Both the position numbers and the translations under genes were made by a program. This document shows positions 53,015 through 61,478 of a DNA stretch of 64,000 nt, one piece after another. Below the pieces are notes generated by a model. It had not been told where the DNA came from. It searched no databases and saw only the letters and a program-made list of their open reading frames with translations. Numbering within the stretch: position 1 is the first letter of the stretch; each line of letters begins with the position of its first letter. Source of the stretch: Microbacterium sp. SLBN-146 (GTDB lineage: Bacteria; Actinomycetota; Actinomycetes; Actinomycetales; Microbacteriaceae); assembly GCF_006715145.1 (NCBI RefSeq), contig NZ_VFMR01000001.1:620001-684000 (forward strand), written 5' to 3'.

Positions 53015-54019
53015 TCACTCGACCGTGACGAGCACCTTGCCGACGGCGTGGCCCGCATCGATGTGGGCGAGCGCCGCCCCCGCATCGGCGAGCGGCCACG
53101 TCCGCTCGACGACCGGCGCGAGGCGACCCGCTGCGACGTCGTCGAGGAGTGTGCGGAGGACATCGGTTTTCGGGGATGCCGCGAGGGAGTGCACCTTCCG
53201 GCGCGACCCGATCGACAGGACGGCGGCGCGGAGCATCCGCCCGACGGGTCCGAGCACGCGTCCGCCGTCACCTGACACCATGACGACCGTGCCGCCGTCG
53301 CGGACGAGGCGCTGGAGGCTCCGGAGGCGCGCGGCCCCCGCGATGACGACGACGGCGTCGAACGACGAGGACGGAAGCTCGGGCGAGTCGATCGTCACGC
53401 GGCGGTAGTCGAACGTGCGGGCGGCGCCGAGTCCCTCGACGAGAGTCCGGCTGCGCGCACCCGTGAGCGCCCACACCTCCGCACCGCGCTGCGCCGCGAG
53501 TTGCACGGCGAAGGTGCCGACCCCGCTGGAGGCACCCACGACGAGCACGCGGCCGCCTCGGACGTGTCCGGCGTCGAGCGCCTGGAGCGCCGTCCCTCCC
53601 GCGATGGGGAGCGTTGCGGCATCCGTCATCGACACCTCGGCAGGAACGTGCACGAGTCGGTCCGCCGGGGCGACGACGTACTCGGCCAGCCCGCCGCCGG
53701 GGAGCTCGCCGACGACGCGGTCGCCGACGGCGAATACCTCGACGCCCGAGCCGACAGCGACGACCGTGCCCGCGACGTCCATGCCCCGACCGGGCCGCTT
53801 CGGCGCGCGCAGGCCGAAGAAGAGCCGCACGAGGAGCGGCTCGCCGCGCATGAGGCGCACGTCGCCGGAGTTGAGGGCGGTCGCAGCGACTGCGAGCAGC
53901 ACCTCACCAGGGGCCGGCGTCGGCACGGGCACCGTCTCGGCAGCGACCGTCTCGGGGCCGCCGTAGCGATGCTGGAGCCACGACGTCATGCGGGCGGGTG
54001 GAACGACGGATGCGGACAT
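53015..54019 (-). CDS. NAD(P)H:quinone oxidoreductase-like MDR protein
   Basis: A 334-residue medium-chain dehydrogenase without structural-zinc Cys residues, i.e. the zinc-independent quinone/enone reductase group. AATALNSGDVRLMRGEP, GRGMDVAGTVVAVG, VGELPGGGLAEYVVA, IAGGTALQALDAGHVRGG and nucleotide-binding VVGASSGVGTFAVQLA are present. It starts 1 base after the XRE stop, as the last gene of a three-gene operon. The substrate is unknown, probably an electrophile. ATG 53989 is a shorter alternative start. Confidence 0.88.
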   Translation of the reverse strand: MSASVVPPARMTSWLQHRYGGPETVAAETVPVPTPAPGEVLLAVAATALNSGDVRLMRGEPLLVRLFFGLRAPKRPGRGMDVAGTVVAVGSGVEVFAVGDRVVGELPGGGLAEYVVAPADRLVHVPAEVSMTDAATLPIAGGTALQALDAGHVRGGRVLVVGASSGVGTFAVQLAAQRGAEVWALTGARSRTLVEGLGAARTFDYRRVTIDSPELPSSSFDAVVVIAGAARLRSLQRLVRDGGTVVMVSGDGGRVLGPVGRMLRAAVLSIGSRRKVHSLAASPKTDVLRTLLDDVAAGRLAPVVERTWPLADAGAALAHIDAGHAVGKVLVTVE

Positions 54020-54020
54020 G

Positions 54021-54236
54021 TCAGGCCTCCGGGTATTGGAAGACGTCGTCGAGGGGCACCCCGAAGACGCGGGCGATCTGGAAGGCGAGCTCGAGCGTGG
54101 GGGAGTATCTGCCGAGCTCGATCGCGATGAGGGTCTGGCGGGTGACGCCGATGCGCCGCGCGAGTTCCGCCTGCGTCAGGCCGCGCGCTTCGCGGAGGGG
54201 ACGGATGCTGTTGGTGACCTTCGTGGGCTTGACCAT
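54021..54236 (-). CDS. Small XRE-family helix-turn-helix regulator
   Basis: A 71-residue single-domain Cro/C1 repressor: IRPLREARGLTQAELARRIGVTRQTLIAIELGRYSPTLELAFQIARVFGVPLDDVF. It is in the YgzD/ImmA-less short class that usually accompanies a small membrane protein, as here. Its ATG overlaps the membrane-protein stop by 1 base (TGATG), so the two are coupled. The target may be the operon promoter at 54.7 kb. Confidence 0.92.
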   Translation of the reverse strand: MVKPTKVTNSIRPLREARGLTQAELARRIGVTRQTLIAIELGRYSPTLELAFQIARVFGVPLDDVFQYPEA

Positions 54237-54670
54237 CAGGCGAGTCCGCGGCGGTAGGCGACGACGCTCGCGATGCCGCCGACGAAGGCCGACAGCAGGA
54301 AGCCGACGAACATCGTGTTGGCGATCCAGAAGAGATCGGCCTCGATGGCGCACAGCACGAGCACGCCGAGGCCGGCGATCACGAGGAACGACTGTCCGAC
54401 GCGCGCACTCATGCGGGCGATGTCGCGGTCTCGCTGATCCGACTTGCCGACGCCGTCGGGGTCGCGGAGCCCCGCGCCGAGCCCCCACACGATGCTCAAC
54501 AGGATCGAGGCGACGATGCCGCCCCCGATCGTCCACAGCATGATGGGCCACCAGACGACATCCGTCAGGGGTCCGCCGGCCGCTTCCTGGAGGGTCCAGC
54601 TGACGTAGACGATCGCACCGACGACGGTGACGATGAGCTGCACCCAGGCGATGCGTTCCTCATAGACCAT
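54236..54670 (-). CDS. Small integral membrane protein with XRE partner
   Basis: A 144-residue protein with four predicted membrane helices (WVQLIVTVVGAIVYVSW, WPIMLWTIGGGIVASILLSIVW, SFLVIAGLGVLVLCAIEADL, MFVGFLLSAFVGGIASVVAY). AGGAG lies before ATG 54670. It is first in the membrane protein-XRE-quinone reductase operon. The function is unknown; similar pairs are widespread in actinobacteria. Confidence 0.85.
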   Translation of the reverse strand: MVYEERIAWVQLIVTVVGAIVYVSWTLQEAAGGPLTDVVWWPIMLWTIGGGIVASILLSIVWGLGAGLRDPDGVGKSDQRDRDIARMSARVGQSFLVIAGLGVLVLCAIEADLFWIANTMFVGFLLSAFVGGIASVVAYRRGLA

Positions 54671-54681
54671 GACGACTCCTG

Positions 54682-54700
54682 ATGTATAGAATCTTTGACA
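54682..54700. promoter_or_regulatory. Operator of the TetR/XRE divergent region, copy 1
   Basis: On the minus strand: TGTCAAAGATTCTATACAT. It matches copy 2 at 16 of 19 positions in inverted orientation and lies in the membrane-protein mRNA leader. Confidence 0.65.
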
Positions 54701-54708
54701 TTCAGACC

Positions 54709-54738
54709 GTAGGGCAGTCTCGGTTCCTGTGTCAAGTA
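54709..54738 (-). promoter_or_regulatory. Promoter of the membrane protein/XRE/oxidoreductase operon
   Basis: On the minus strand, TTGACA, an 18-base spacer and TACGGT form a strong promoter. Its -35 box lies inside operator copy 2. Confidence 0.65.
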
Positions 54739-54748
54739 TTCTTTACAT
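54730..54748. promoter_or_regulatory. Operator of the TetR/XRE divergent region, copy 2
   Basis: TGTCAAGTATTCTTTACAT is itself an imperfect palindrome (14 of 18) and matches copy 1 at 16 of 19. It overlaps the -35 box of the divergent operon, so a repressor bound here would shut it off. Confidence 0.68.
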
Positions 54749-54830
54749 GCCCGGGGTGACCTGCGACGGGATCCCTGGGGACCCGGTATCCGGTTTCCCG
54801 ACCTCCCCCGTCTTCTGCCAGGCTGTCGTC

Positions 54831-55553
54831 ATGCCTCGCCGTTCCGCCGAGGAGACACGCCGTCTCATCCTCGACAACGCCCTGCAGCTGCTGCTGGAAC
54901 GCGGAGTCTCTGCCGGCGTCCAGCACATCCGGCTCCAGGAAGTCCTCCGCTCCGTCGGGCTCACCACCGGGGCCGCCTACCGGATATGGGCCGATCAGAC
55001 CGACTTCCACCGCGACCTCGCGATCGAGATGGTCAAGCTCCGCATCGCTCCGCCCGTCACGAGCGCGTCGACCGCGATCAAGGACGTCCTCGCGGCGGGC
55101 GGCACGATGGACGACGTCATCCGCGCAGCCGCCCTCGATCACGTGTCATACGCCGCACGGTTCCACCTCGAGCCCGAATCCCGCCAGTCTCACGCCTTCA
55201 TCACGGCGCTCGCACTGCGGACAGCCGCCGGCGCATGGCCCGAGCTTCGAGCGGCGAGCATCGAACGGCATCGCGAGTCGGTCGAGGCGTTCGCGCAGAT
55301 GTACGGCGAACTCCTGCCCCGCTACGGATACCGCCCGCGAAGCCCCTTCACGTACCTCGACTTCGCCGAGGCGATGGCGGCGCTCGGCGAAGGATTCGCC
55401 GTGCGCGCGGCGGAGGGACTCGATCATCCCGTGTACACCGTGACCGAGGATGACGAGGGACCCGCCGGCGAATGGACGCTCTTCGGTCTCGCGATCCGCG
55501 GCCTCGTGGAGGCGTTCATGATCCGGGACACGCCCCCCGACCACGCGAAGTAA
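54831..55553 (+). CDS. TetR-family transcriptional regulator
   Basis: A 240-residue TetR protein: MPRRSAEETRRLILDNALQLLLERG, helix-turn-helix VLRSVGLTTGAAYRIWADQTDFHRDLA. ATG 54831 begins the conserved helix; the open frame upstream runs through the operators and is not translated sequence I would accept. A weak CAGGCT box lies 6 bases upstream, so it too may be leaderless. It is divergent from the XRE operon across twin operators, which it probably binds. Confidence 0.9.
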   Translation: MPRRSAEETRRLILDNALQLLLERGVSAGVQHIRLQEVLRSVGLTTGAAYRIWADQTDFHRDLAIEMVKLRIAPPVTSASTAIKDVLAAGGTMDDVIRAAALDHVSYAARFHLEPESRQSHAFITALALRTAAGAWPELRAASIERHRESVEAFAQMYGELLPRYGYRPRSPFTYLDFAEAMAALGEGFAVRAAEGLDHPVYTVTEDDEGPAGEWTLFGLAIRGLVEAFMIRDTPPDHAK

Positions 55554-55559
55554 TTCCCG

Positions 55560-55646
55560 TGCGGCCCCAGCCGCGCGGACTGATTCCAGTGCGGCCCCCG
55601 GCCGCCCTAAGAGACTCCAGTGCGGCCCCCGGCCGCCCTGCGTAAA
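55560..55646. repeat. Three direct repeats of a CCAGTGCGGCCCCCGGCCGCC unit
   Basis: TTCC(A/C)GTGCGGCCCC..GCCGC occurs three times with a period of about 33 bases immediately after the tetR stop. Each unit contains a GCGGCC/GGCCGC palindrome, so it could form small hairpins. Confidence 0.7.
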
Positions 55647-55870
55647 TCGCGAGGGCGACCGGGGTCGCTGAGCCCCCAGAAATGCGACGCACCGACGAGA
55701 CCCGAACTCGGCGGCAGCGTCGTCGCCCCCTCGACTATGGTGGCCGCACTGTCCACGCAAATCTAGAAAGATAACTTCTTTCTCTTAAGGCGTCCCGAAT
55801 GGCGTCCGCCAGCGACCCAGATCGCGCGCTGACCCCGCGAGGCATCCCCTCCCGCCCCGTTCACTCCCAC
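55647..55870. other. Gene-free spacer between tetR and putA
   Basis: Part of a 480-base gap. It is less G/C-rich than usual near 55760-55790, where AAAGATAACTTCTTT forms a small AT hairpin. I see no ORF, RNA gene or recognisable promoter I would defend. Confidence 0.5.
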
Positions 55871-55927
55871 TCACTTGTCTCAAATGGCGGCCTCACCCCG
55901 CGCGAGGTCGCCATTCAAGACAAGTGA
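55871..55927. repeat. Hairpin repeat ACTTGTC type, copy 1
   Basis: TCACTTGTCTCAAATGGCG is mirrored by CGCCATTCAAGACAAGTGA (one to two mismatches), with GCCTC / GAGG extending the stem. It lies downstream of putA (minus strand). Confidence 0.85.
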
Positions 55928-55954
55928 ACCTTCACGCAACGCGGCCGGTCCCGC

Positions 55955-56011
55955 TCACTTGTCGCAAAAGGCGGCCTCAGCCCGCCGCGGGTCGCCCTTT
56001 GAGACAAGTGA
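55955..56011. repeat. Hairpin repeat ACTTGTC type, copy 2
   Basis: TCACTTGTCGCAAAAGGCG is mirrored by CGCCCTTTGAGACAAGTGA. It is the same length (57 bases) as copy 1, starts 84 bases further on and ends 22 bases from the putA stop, so the pair may terminate putA. Confidence 0.85.
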
Positions 56012-56033
56012 ACCGAGGAGGGGAGGGAGCGCT

Positions 56034-59000
56034 TCAGATGACGGACTCCGACCAGGGGTCGGGGTTGCCGAAGCGGTGGGCCGTGATCGTGACGGACTGC
56101 TCGCGGAGGAACGGGAGAAGCTCCAGCCGCCCGGCCGTCGTGACCTCGCCCGAGTGGACCGCGATGTCGGGATCGCCGTCCGTCGCCTCGGCAAGCGCAC
56201 GCTCGAGGTCGGCAACCGATGCGGCGCGGCCCACGAGACGCACGCGTTCGACGGCCGGGTCGGCGGCGCGGATGCGCGCGATCCAGTCGTCGTCACTCTC
56301 GACCCACACCGAGACGTCGACCTCCGACAGCGCGCGGCGCACGGCGGGCGGGAGGCCCACGGGTGCCGAGACGTCGAACGGCGCTCCGGCCCGGATCCCC
56401 GCGACCACGACGCGAAGGAGCGACTGCCACGTGGCATCCCCCGTCGCCCGGACCGTCACGCCGGGTGCGGGGCGGTAGCGGAAGAGGTTCCGCTCGACCC
56501 CGAGGCGCGAGACGTCCTTGACGCGACCGAACTCCCGGTCCCAGGCGATGGCGTCCGAGAGGGCGCCGCGCCGGAGCCACTCGAACGATTCGTAGTCGAG
56601 CGAGGGCTGGGCCGACTCGATGACGGCCGTGATGCGCGAGTCGAGGCCGCGCAGGTGCAGTGTCGCCGACGCGGATGCTCCCGCCGACGCGCGCCACGAA
56701 CCGAGACCCACGAGGTAGTTGGGCCCGCCCGCCTTCGCGCCTCCGCCGACGGAGGAGCGCTTCCAGCCCCCGAACGGCTGGCGCTGCACGATCGCACCCG
56801 TGATCCCGCGGTTGACGTAGAGGTTGCCCGCCTCGACACGGTCGAGCCACAGCGCGAGGTCGTCGGGGTCCTGCGTGTAGAGCCCCGCCGTCAGTCCGTA
56901 GGCGACGGCGTTCTGCATCCGGATCGCTTCGCTCAACGTCGCGGCGTGCATGATCCCGAGGACCGGACCGAAGAACTCCTCGCGGTGGAAGCGCGAGCCG
57001 GCGGCGACGCCCGTGCGGATGCCGGGGGTCCACAAGCGTCCCTCGTACTCGGCTCCGGCGTCGAGGCGCCGCGGCTCGACGAGCCAGCGCTCGCCCTCGT
57101 CGAGCGTCGTGAGCGCCCATTCGAGCTTGCCGCGCGGGGGTTCGACGACGGGCCCGACTTCGGAGAGCGGATCCGACGGCAGCCCCACGCGCAGGGAGGC
57201 CGTCGCGTCGACGAGCTGCCGCGCGAAACGGCGCGAGCGACCGACGGGCCCGACGAGGATCGCGAGCGACGCCGCGGAGCACTTCTGCCCCGCGTGGCCG
57301 AAGGCGCTCTTGATGAGATCGGATGCCGCGAGGTCGAGGTCGGCCGAGGGCATGACGATCATGGCGTTCTTGCCGCTCGTCTCGGCCAGGAGCGGCAGGT
57401 CGGGCCGCCACGAGCGGAAGAGCGCCGCGGTCTCCCACGCGCCCGTCAGGATGACGCGATCGACGTCGGCGTGCGAGATGAGCTGCTGTCCGACCGCTCC
57501 TTCGTCGATGTCGACGAGCGCGAGCACGTCGCGCGGCACTCCCGCCGCCCAGAGCGCGTCGGCGACGACGGCGGCGCAGCGACGGGCCTGCGGGGCGGGC
57601 TTGAAGACGACGCCCGAGCCGGCGGCGAGCGCCGCGAGCACGCCGCCCGCGGGGATCGCGACGGGGAAGTTCCAGGGCGGAGTGACGACGGTCACGCGGT
57701 CGGGGACGAACACCGCCCCGCTGACGCTGTCGAGCTCGCGGGCCGTCGCGGCGTAGTAGTTGGCGAAGTCGACGGCCTCGCTCACTTCGACGTCGGCCTC
57801 GGCGAGCACCTTCCCCGTCTCGGATGCCGCGACTTCGATGAGCTCGCTGCGGCGCGCCTCGAGCGCCGCGGCCGCGCGGACGAGCACCTCGGCGCGCTCG
57901 GCGGCGGGAAGCGCCCCCCACTGCCCGGCCGCCTCGCGAACGCGGGCGACGATCGTTTCGACTTGGGCGGCGTCGTCGACACGGGCGGCCTGGATCGTGG
58001 CATCCCCCGCCGTCGACCGCTCGACGCGATCGAGGATGCCGCGAGCCCAGACCCGGTTGGCGGGAAGCGCCGGGTCGGTGTCGGCGGCGTTCTGGAACCC
58101 CGGTGCGCCCGAGGCGACCCCCCGGGTCTCACGGGGCGCGTAGACCGCCGTCTCGACGAAGTGCTCCGCCCCGAATCGCCGCTCCTCGACGACGGGCGCG
58201 ACGGGGGTCGTGTCGGTTGCCGATGCCGACCGCGCGATGCCGAGGACGGCTTGCGTCAGACCATCCTCCGCGCCGGCGGCATCGTGGTCGGATGCCGGGG
58301 GCCGGGTCACGTGGTCGGCGGAACCGCCCGCGGCGGCGCGGTCCTGTCGCCGACGAGCGCCCGTCATGAGGCCGGGATCGCCCGCGCGCGCGAGCGATGC
58401 GAGGAACCGGTCGCGTTCGCGGGCGAAGAGCTCGGGCTCGTCGGCGAGGTCGAAGGCGGCCGAGAGGAAGTTCTCGCTCGAGGCGTTCTCTTCGAGCCGG
58501 CGCACGAGGTAGCTGATCGCGACGTCGAACTCGTCGGGGCGCACGACGGGGACGTACAGGAGGACGTGCCCGACGTCGCGGGCGATCGCTTCGACCTGCC
58601 CCTGCGCCATGCCGAGCAGCATCTCGAACTCGACGGCGTCGCGCACGCCCCGCTCCCCCGCGAGGAGCCACGCGTAGGCGATGTCGAAGAGGTTGTGGCC
58701 CGCGACGCCGATGCGCACGGCATCCGTCCGCTCCGGTGTGAGCGCGGCCTCGAGGCATCGCACGTAGTTGGCGTCGGAGTCGAGCTTCGTGTCGTACGTC
58801 GCGACGGGCCATCCGTGGAGGGACGCGTCGACATGCTCCATCGCGAGGTTCGCGCCCTTCACGAGACGCACCTTGATGCGCGCGCCGCCGGCCGACACAC
58901 GGCGCTGCGCCCACTCCGTCAGGCGATCGAGCGCCGGGAGCGCGTCGGGAAGATACGCCTGCAGCACGATCCCCGCCTCGAGGTTCGCGAGACGCGGATC

Positions 59001-59723
59001 GTCGAGGAGCCGGGTGAAGACCGCGATCGTGAGATCCAGATCGCGGTACTCCTCCATGTCGAGGTTGATGAACGTGGGGCTCTGCCCGCCGCTCGTCGAC
59101 GACGCCGTGAGATAGAGCGGTCGGAGCCGCTCGACGACCTTCTCGACCGTCTCGTCGAACGCCCACATCGAGATGTGACTCGCGATGGCGGACACCTTGA
59201 CCGAGACGTAGTCGACGTCGGGGCGCCGCACGAGTTCGTGGATGCCCTCGAGGCGACGGAGCGCCTCCTGCTCTCCGAGGACGGCCTCACCGAGCAGATT
59301 GAGGTTGAGGCGCGCGCCCGCTGCGCGGAGCTTCGCGATCGCGGGTCCGAGCTTCTCGGGGCGCGCATCGACGATGAGGTGACCGACCATCTCGCGCAGA
59401 ACGCGGCGCGCGATGGGGACGACGGGCGACGGCAGCACGGGCGCGACGGCACCTCCGAGGCGCACGGCGGTGCGGAGGTACCACGGCAGGAAGCCCGGGG
59501 CGAGGGGCGCGACCCGATGGAGATTGGATGCCGCAGCGGCGAGGCTCTCGGGACGCATGACACCGTCGACGAACCCGATCGTGAAGGGAAGGCCGTCGTC
59601 GTCCTTCAGCACGCCCGCGAGGCGCGCCGCCGACGGATCGACGTCGGCCGCGGCCGCTTCCTCGACCCAGCGCTGCGCGAGATCGATGGCCCCTGCCGCC
59701 AGGTCGGTCGTCACATCCGTCAC
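56034..59723 (-). CDS. putA: Bifunctional proline dehydrogenase / glutamate-semialdehyde dehydrogenase
   Basis: A 1229-residue PutA. Residues ~60-430 form the FAD-dependent proline dehydrogenase barrel (LNLNLLGEAVLGEQEA, VSVKVSAIASHIS, FINLDMEEYRDLDLT, IKVRLVKGANL, GVAGHNLFDIAYA). A Ala/Asp-rich linker leads to the P5C dehydrogenase (residues ~530-1060) with WNFPVAIPAGG, base E781 (LLAETSGKN), nucleophile C815 (GHAGQKCSAAS) and GNLYVNRGITGAIVQRQPFGGWKRS. The C-terminal ~170 residues are a degenerate ALDH-like domain. It lacks the N-terminal DNA-binding repressor domain of enterobacterial PutA. It oxidises proline to glutamate with substrate channelling. GTG 59723 has AAGGTGAG upstream. Confidence 0.95.
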   Translation of the reverse strand: MTDVTTDLAAGAIDLAQRWVEEAAAADVDPSAARLAGVLKDDDGLPFTIGFVDGVMRPESLAAAASNLHRVAPLAPGFLPWYLRTAVRLGGAVAPVLPSPVVPIARRVLREMVGHLIVDARPEKLGPAIAKLRAAGARLNLNLLGEAVLGEQEALRRLEGIHELVRRPDVDYVSVKVSAIASHISMWAFDETVEKVVERLRPLYLTASSTSGGQSPTFINLDMEEYRDLDLTIAVFTRLLDDPRLANLEAGIVLQAYLPDALPALDRLTEWAQRRVSAGGARIKVRLVKGANLAMEHVDASLHGWPVATYDTKLDSDANYVRCLEAALTPERTDAVRIGVAGHNLFDIAYAWLLAGERGVRDAVEFEMLLGMAQGQVEAIARDVGHVLLYVPVVRPDEFDVAISYLVRRLEENASSENFLSAAFDLADEPELFARERDRFLASLARAGDPGLMTGARRRQDRAAAGGSADHVTRPPASDHDAAGAEDGLTQAVLGIARSASATDTTPVAPVVEERRFGAEHFVETAVYAPRETRGVASGAPGFQNAADTDPALPANRVWARGILDRVERSTAGDATIQAARVDDAAQVETIVARVREAAGQWGALPAAERAEVLVRAAAALEARRSELIEVAASETGKVLAEADVEVSEAVDFANYYAATARELDSVSGAVFVPDRVTVVTPPWNFPVAIPAGGVLAALAAGSGVVFKPAPQARRCAAVVADALWAAGVPRDVLALVDIDEGAVGQQLISHADVDRVILTGAWETAALFRSWRPDLPLLAETSGKNAMIVMPSADLDLAASDLIKSAFGHAGQKCSAASLAILVGPVGRSRRFARQLVDATASLRVGLPSDPLSEVGPVVEPPRGKLEWALTTLDEGERWLVEPRRLDAGAEYEGRLWTPGIRTGVAAGSRFHREEFFGPVLGIMHAATLSEAIRMQNAVAYGLTAGLYTQDPDDLALWLDRVEAGNLYVNRGITGAIVQRQPFGGWKRSSVGGGAKAGGPNYLVGLGSWRASAGASASATLHLRGLDSRITAVIESAQPSLDYESFEWLRRGALSDAIAWDREFGRVKDVSRLGVERNLFRYRPAPGVTVRATGDATWQSLLRVVVAGIRAGAPFDVSAPVGLPPAVRRALSEVDVSVWVESDDDWIARIRAADPAVERVRLVGRAASVADLERALAEATDGDPDIAVHSGEVTTAGRLELLPFLREQSVTITAHRFGNPDPWSESVI

Positions 59724-59787
59724 GTGCTCACCTTCTCAAATCACCGGGCGCATCTCACCGCGGCTCTCTGCCACTGTGACGCACCCG

Positions 59788-59820
59788 ATCCATCGGCAAA
59801 AGCGATCATCTACGATGGAT
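59788..59820. promoter_or_regulatory. LysR binding-site candidate between putA and lysR
   Basis: A perfect 8-base inverted repeat, ATCCATCG (59788-59795) and CGATGGAT (59813-59820), spaced by 17 bases, in the 132-base divergent region. LysR proteins bind such sites to control both themselves and the divergent gene. Confidence 0.6.
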
Positions 59821-59855
59821 ACCGTTGCGAAAACCTTACGAATGGGGCGTTGGGG

Positions 59856-60767
59856 ATGTTCGAACTACGACGTTTGAGAATGCTGCACGAACTGTCACTG
59901 CGCGGCACGCTCGCCGCCGTGGCATCCGCCCTGTCGTACAGCCCCTCCACGATCTCGCAGCAGCTCGCTCTCCTCGAGCGCGAAGCAGGTGTGCGCCTCA
60001 TCTCGCCGGACGGTCGGCGGGTGCGCCTGACCGAACAGGGGATGGCGCTCGCTGCTCACGCGGCACGCGTGCTCGATCTCGAGGAGCAGATCAAGGCCGA
60101 GCTCCAGACGATGAACCCGGGCGTCGCTGTCGTGCGGATCGCCGTGCTGCAGACGGCGGCGATCTCGCTCGTCCCCACGATGCTCTCCCTGCTCGACGCG
60201 CGCGATCGGGCGGTCCGCGTCGAGATCGAGCAAGTCGCGCCCGAAGAGGGCCTCTTCGAGCTGGAGGCCCGGGGCTTCGATCTCGTCATGGCCGAGCAGT
60301 ACCCCGGTCACACGCGGGAGCACCGTGCGGGTCTGCACCGCGAGATCCTCGGGGTCGACCCCGTGCGCATCGCGCTGGCCTCCGATGACGACGCCGCGTC
60401 GATCGAAGAGCTCGCCGACCGCCCGTGGGTCATGGAGCCTGCGGGGACGGCAGCACGCCAGTGGGCGGTCCAGCAGTGCCGCGCGGCGGGGTTCGAACCC
60501 GACGTCCGCTACGAGCTCTCCGACCTCGTCGCCCACGCCCGGCTCATCGCGGGCGGTCACGCCGTCGGAGTCCTCCCCGACCTCCTGTGGGCCGACGTCG
60601 TGCCGGCCGTCCGCCTTCTGGATCTGCCGGACTCGCCCGCGCGCGAGCTCTTCACGTCGACGCGCGTCGCGTCGGCGACGCATCCGCACATCACCGCCGT
60701 GCAGAGCGCGCTCCGCGACGCGTTCGCGATCTTCGCGGGGCGGCACGCGGCATCCCCCGACGATTAG
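59856..60767 (+). CDS. LysR-family transcriptional regulator, likely of putA
   Basis: A 303-residue LysR protein. The N-terminal helix-turn-helix is MFELRRLRMLHELSLRGTLAAVASALSYSPSTISQQLALLEREAG, and the effector domain follows (VVRIAVLQTAAISLVPTM, GFDLVMAEQYPG). It is divergent from putA, with an inverted repeat between them, so it probably activates putA in response to proline or P5C. ATG 59856 begins the conserved first helix. Confidence 0.9.
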   Translation: MFELRRLRMLHELSLRGTLAAVASALSYSPSTISQQLALLEREAGVRLISPDGRRVRLTEQGMALAAHAARVLDLEEQIKAELQTMNPGVAVVRIAVLQTAAISLVPTMLSLLDARDRAVRVEIEQVAPEEGLFELEARGFDLVMAEQYPGHTREHRAGLHREILGVDPVRIALASDDDAASIEELADRPWVMEPAGTAARQWAVQQCRAAGFEPDVRYELSDLVAHARLIAGGHAVGVLPDLLWADVVPAVRLLDLPDSPARELFTSTRVASATHPHITAVQSALRDAFAIFAGRHAASPDD

Positions 60768-60776
60768 ACCTCGCCG

Positions 60777-61337
60777 TCAGCGCCAGATGCTCGGGGCGGG
60801 CTTCTTCGTCGACGGGAGAGCGGATGCCTCGGCCCAGTCGGCGACCCAGGGAGCGAGGTCGGGCAGGTTGTCGGGCTTGTGGAGCGCCTCGAAGAGCTCC
60901 TCGAGCGGGACCACCCCGCCACCGCGGCGCAGGAACCGCGCACGCACGACCATTTCGGCGTAGACCTCGCCATCGACGACCGCGCGGTGCATGAGGTAGG
61001 TGGAGCGGTCGTCGTGACCGAGGAGCCTCGACTCGACGGTGAAGCGCTGCCACAGCTCGAGCGACTTCCGGAACGTGATCGTCTCGCTCGCCACGACGGC
61101 GTACCACTTCTGCTCCGCGAGGAGGTCCCACAGGCCCGTCCGGATGAGCAGGTCGAACCGGCCGAGATCGAACAGCGACGCGTAGCGGCCGTTGTTCATG
61201 TGCCCGAGCAGATCGAGGTCGGTGGGGAGCGTCCGCACCCGGACCCGGCCGACCGACGTCGGCTCGATGACTCCGTCGCGCCGGAGGCGGCGGCGCGCGC
61301 GCCAGATGGTGAGAAGAGTGCGCCAGATCACGTTCAC
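60777..61337 (-). CDS. Acyl-CoA thioesterase-like hot-dog protein
   Basis: A 186-residue single hot-dog domain, 4HBT type: LPTDLDLLGHMNNGRYASLFDLGRFDLLIR (the D.xGH.NN.xY motif of YbgC/FadM thioesterases), ASETITFRKSLELWQRF and FVAEMVVRARFLRR-like strands. It would hydrolyse acyl-CoA thioesters in the cytoplasm. The start is GTG 61337: a TACGAT box ends 8 bases upstream and no ribosome site exists, so it is probably leaderless. It is convergent with lysR (9-base gap). Confidence 0.85.
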   Translation of the reverse strand: MNVIWRTLLTIWRARRRLRRDGVIEPTSVGRVRVRTLPTDLDLLGHMNNGRYASLFDLGRFDLLIRTGLWDLLAEQKWYAVVASETITFRKSLELWQRFTVESRLLGHDDRSTYLMHRAVVDGEVYAEMVVRARFLRRGGGVVPLEELFEALHKPDNLPDLAPWVADWAEASALPSTKKPAPSIWR

Positions 61338-61442
61338 GAAGGGAGATCGTAGCGATGCGCACCCGGGGCGGCGATTGCCTTGACGATTTCTACAACGCCG
61401 AGGTGCGGCATCCCGAACCTCCTGACGCGGGCGCAGGCCGAT

Positions 61443-61471
61443 TTCGTCTCCTTAGAGCGCGCGCGTAGAGT
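61443..61471 (+). promoter_or_regulatory. Promoter of the GNAT-cofE operon (leaderless)
   Basis: TTCGTC, a 17-base spacer and TAGAGT end 7 bases before ATG 61479, with no ribosome site. Confidence 0.5.
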
Positions 61472-61478
61472 CTGGCCC

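Noticed and set aside
55875..59855. N-terminal extension of more than 1300 codons for the LysR gene
   Set aside because: The frame is open through putA antisense only because of GC bias. The LysR fold starts exactly at ATG 59856.
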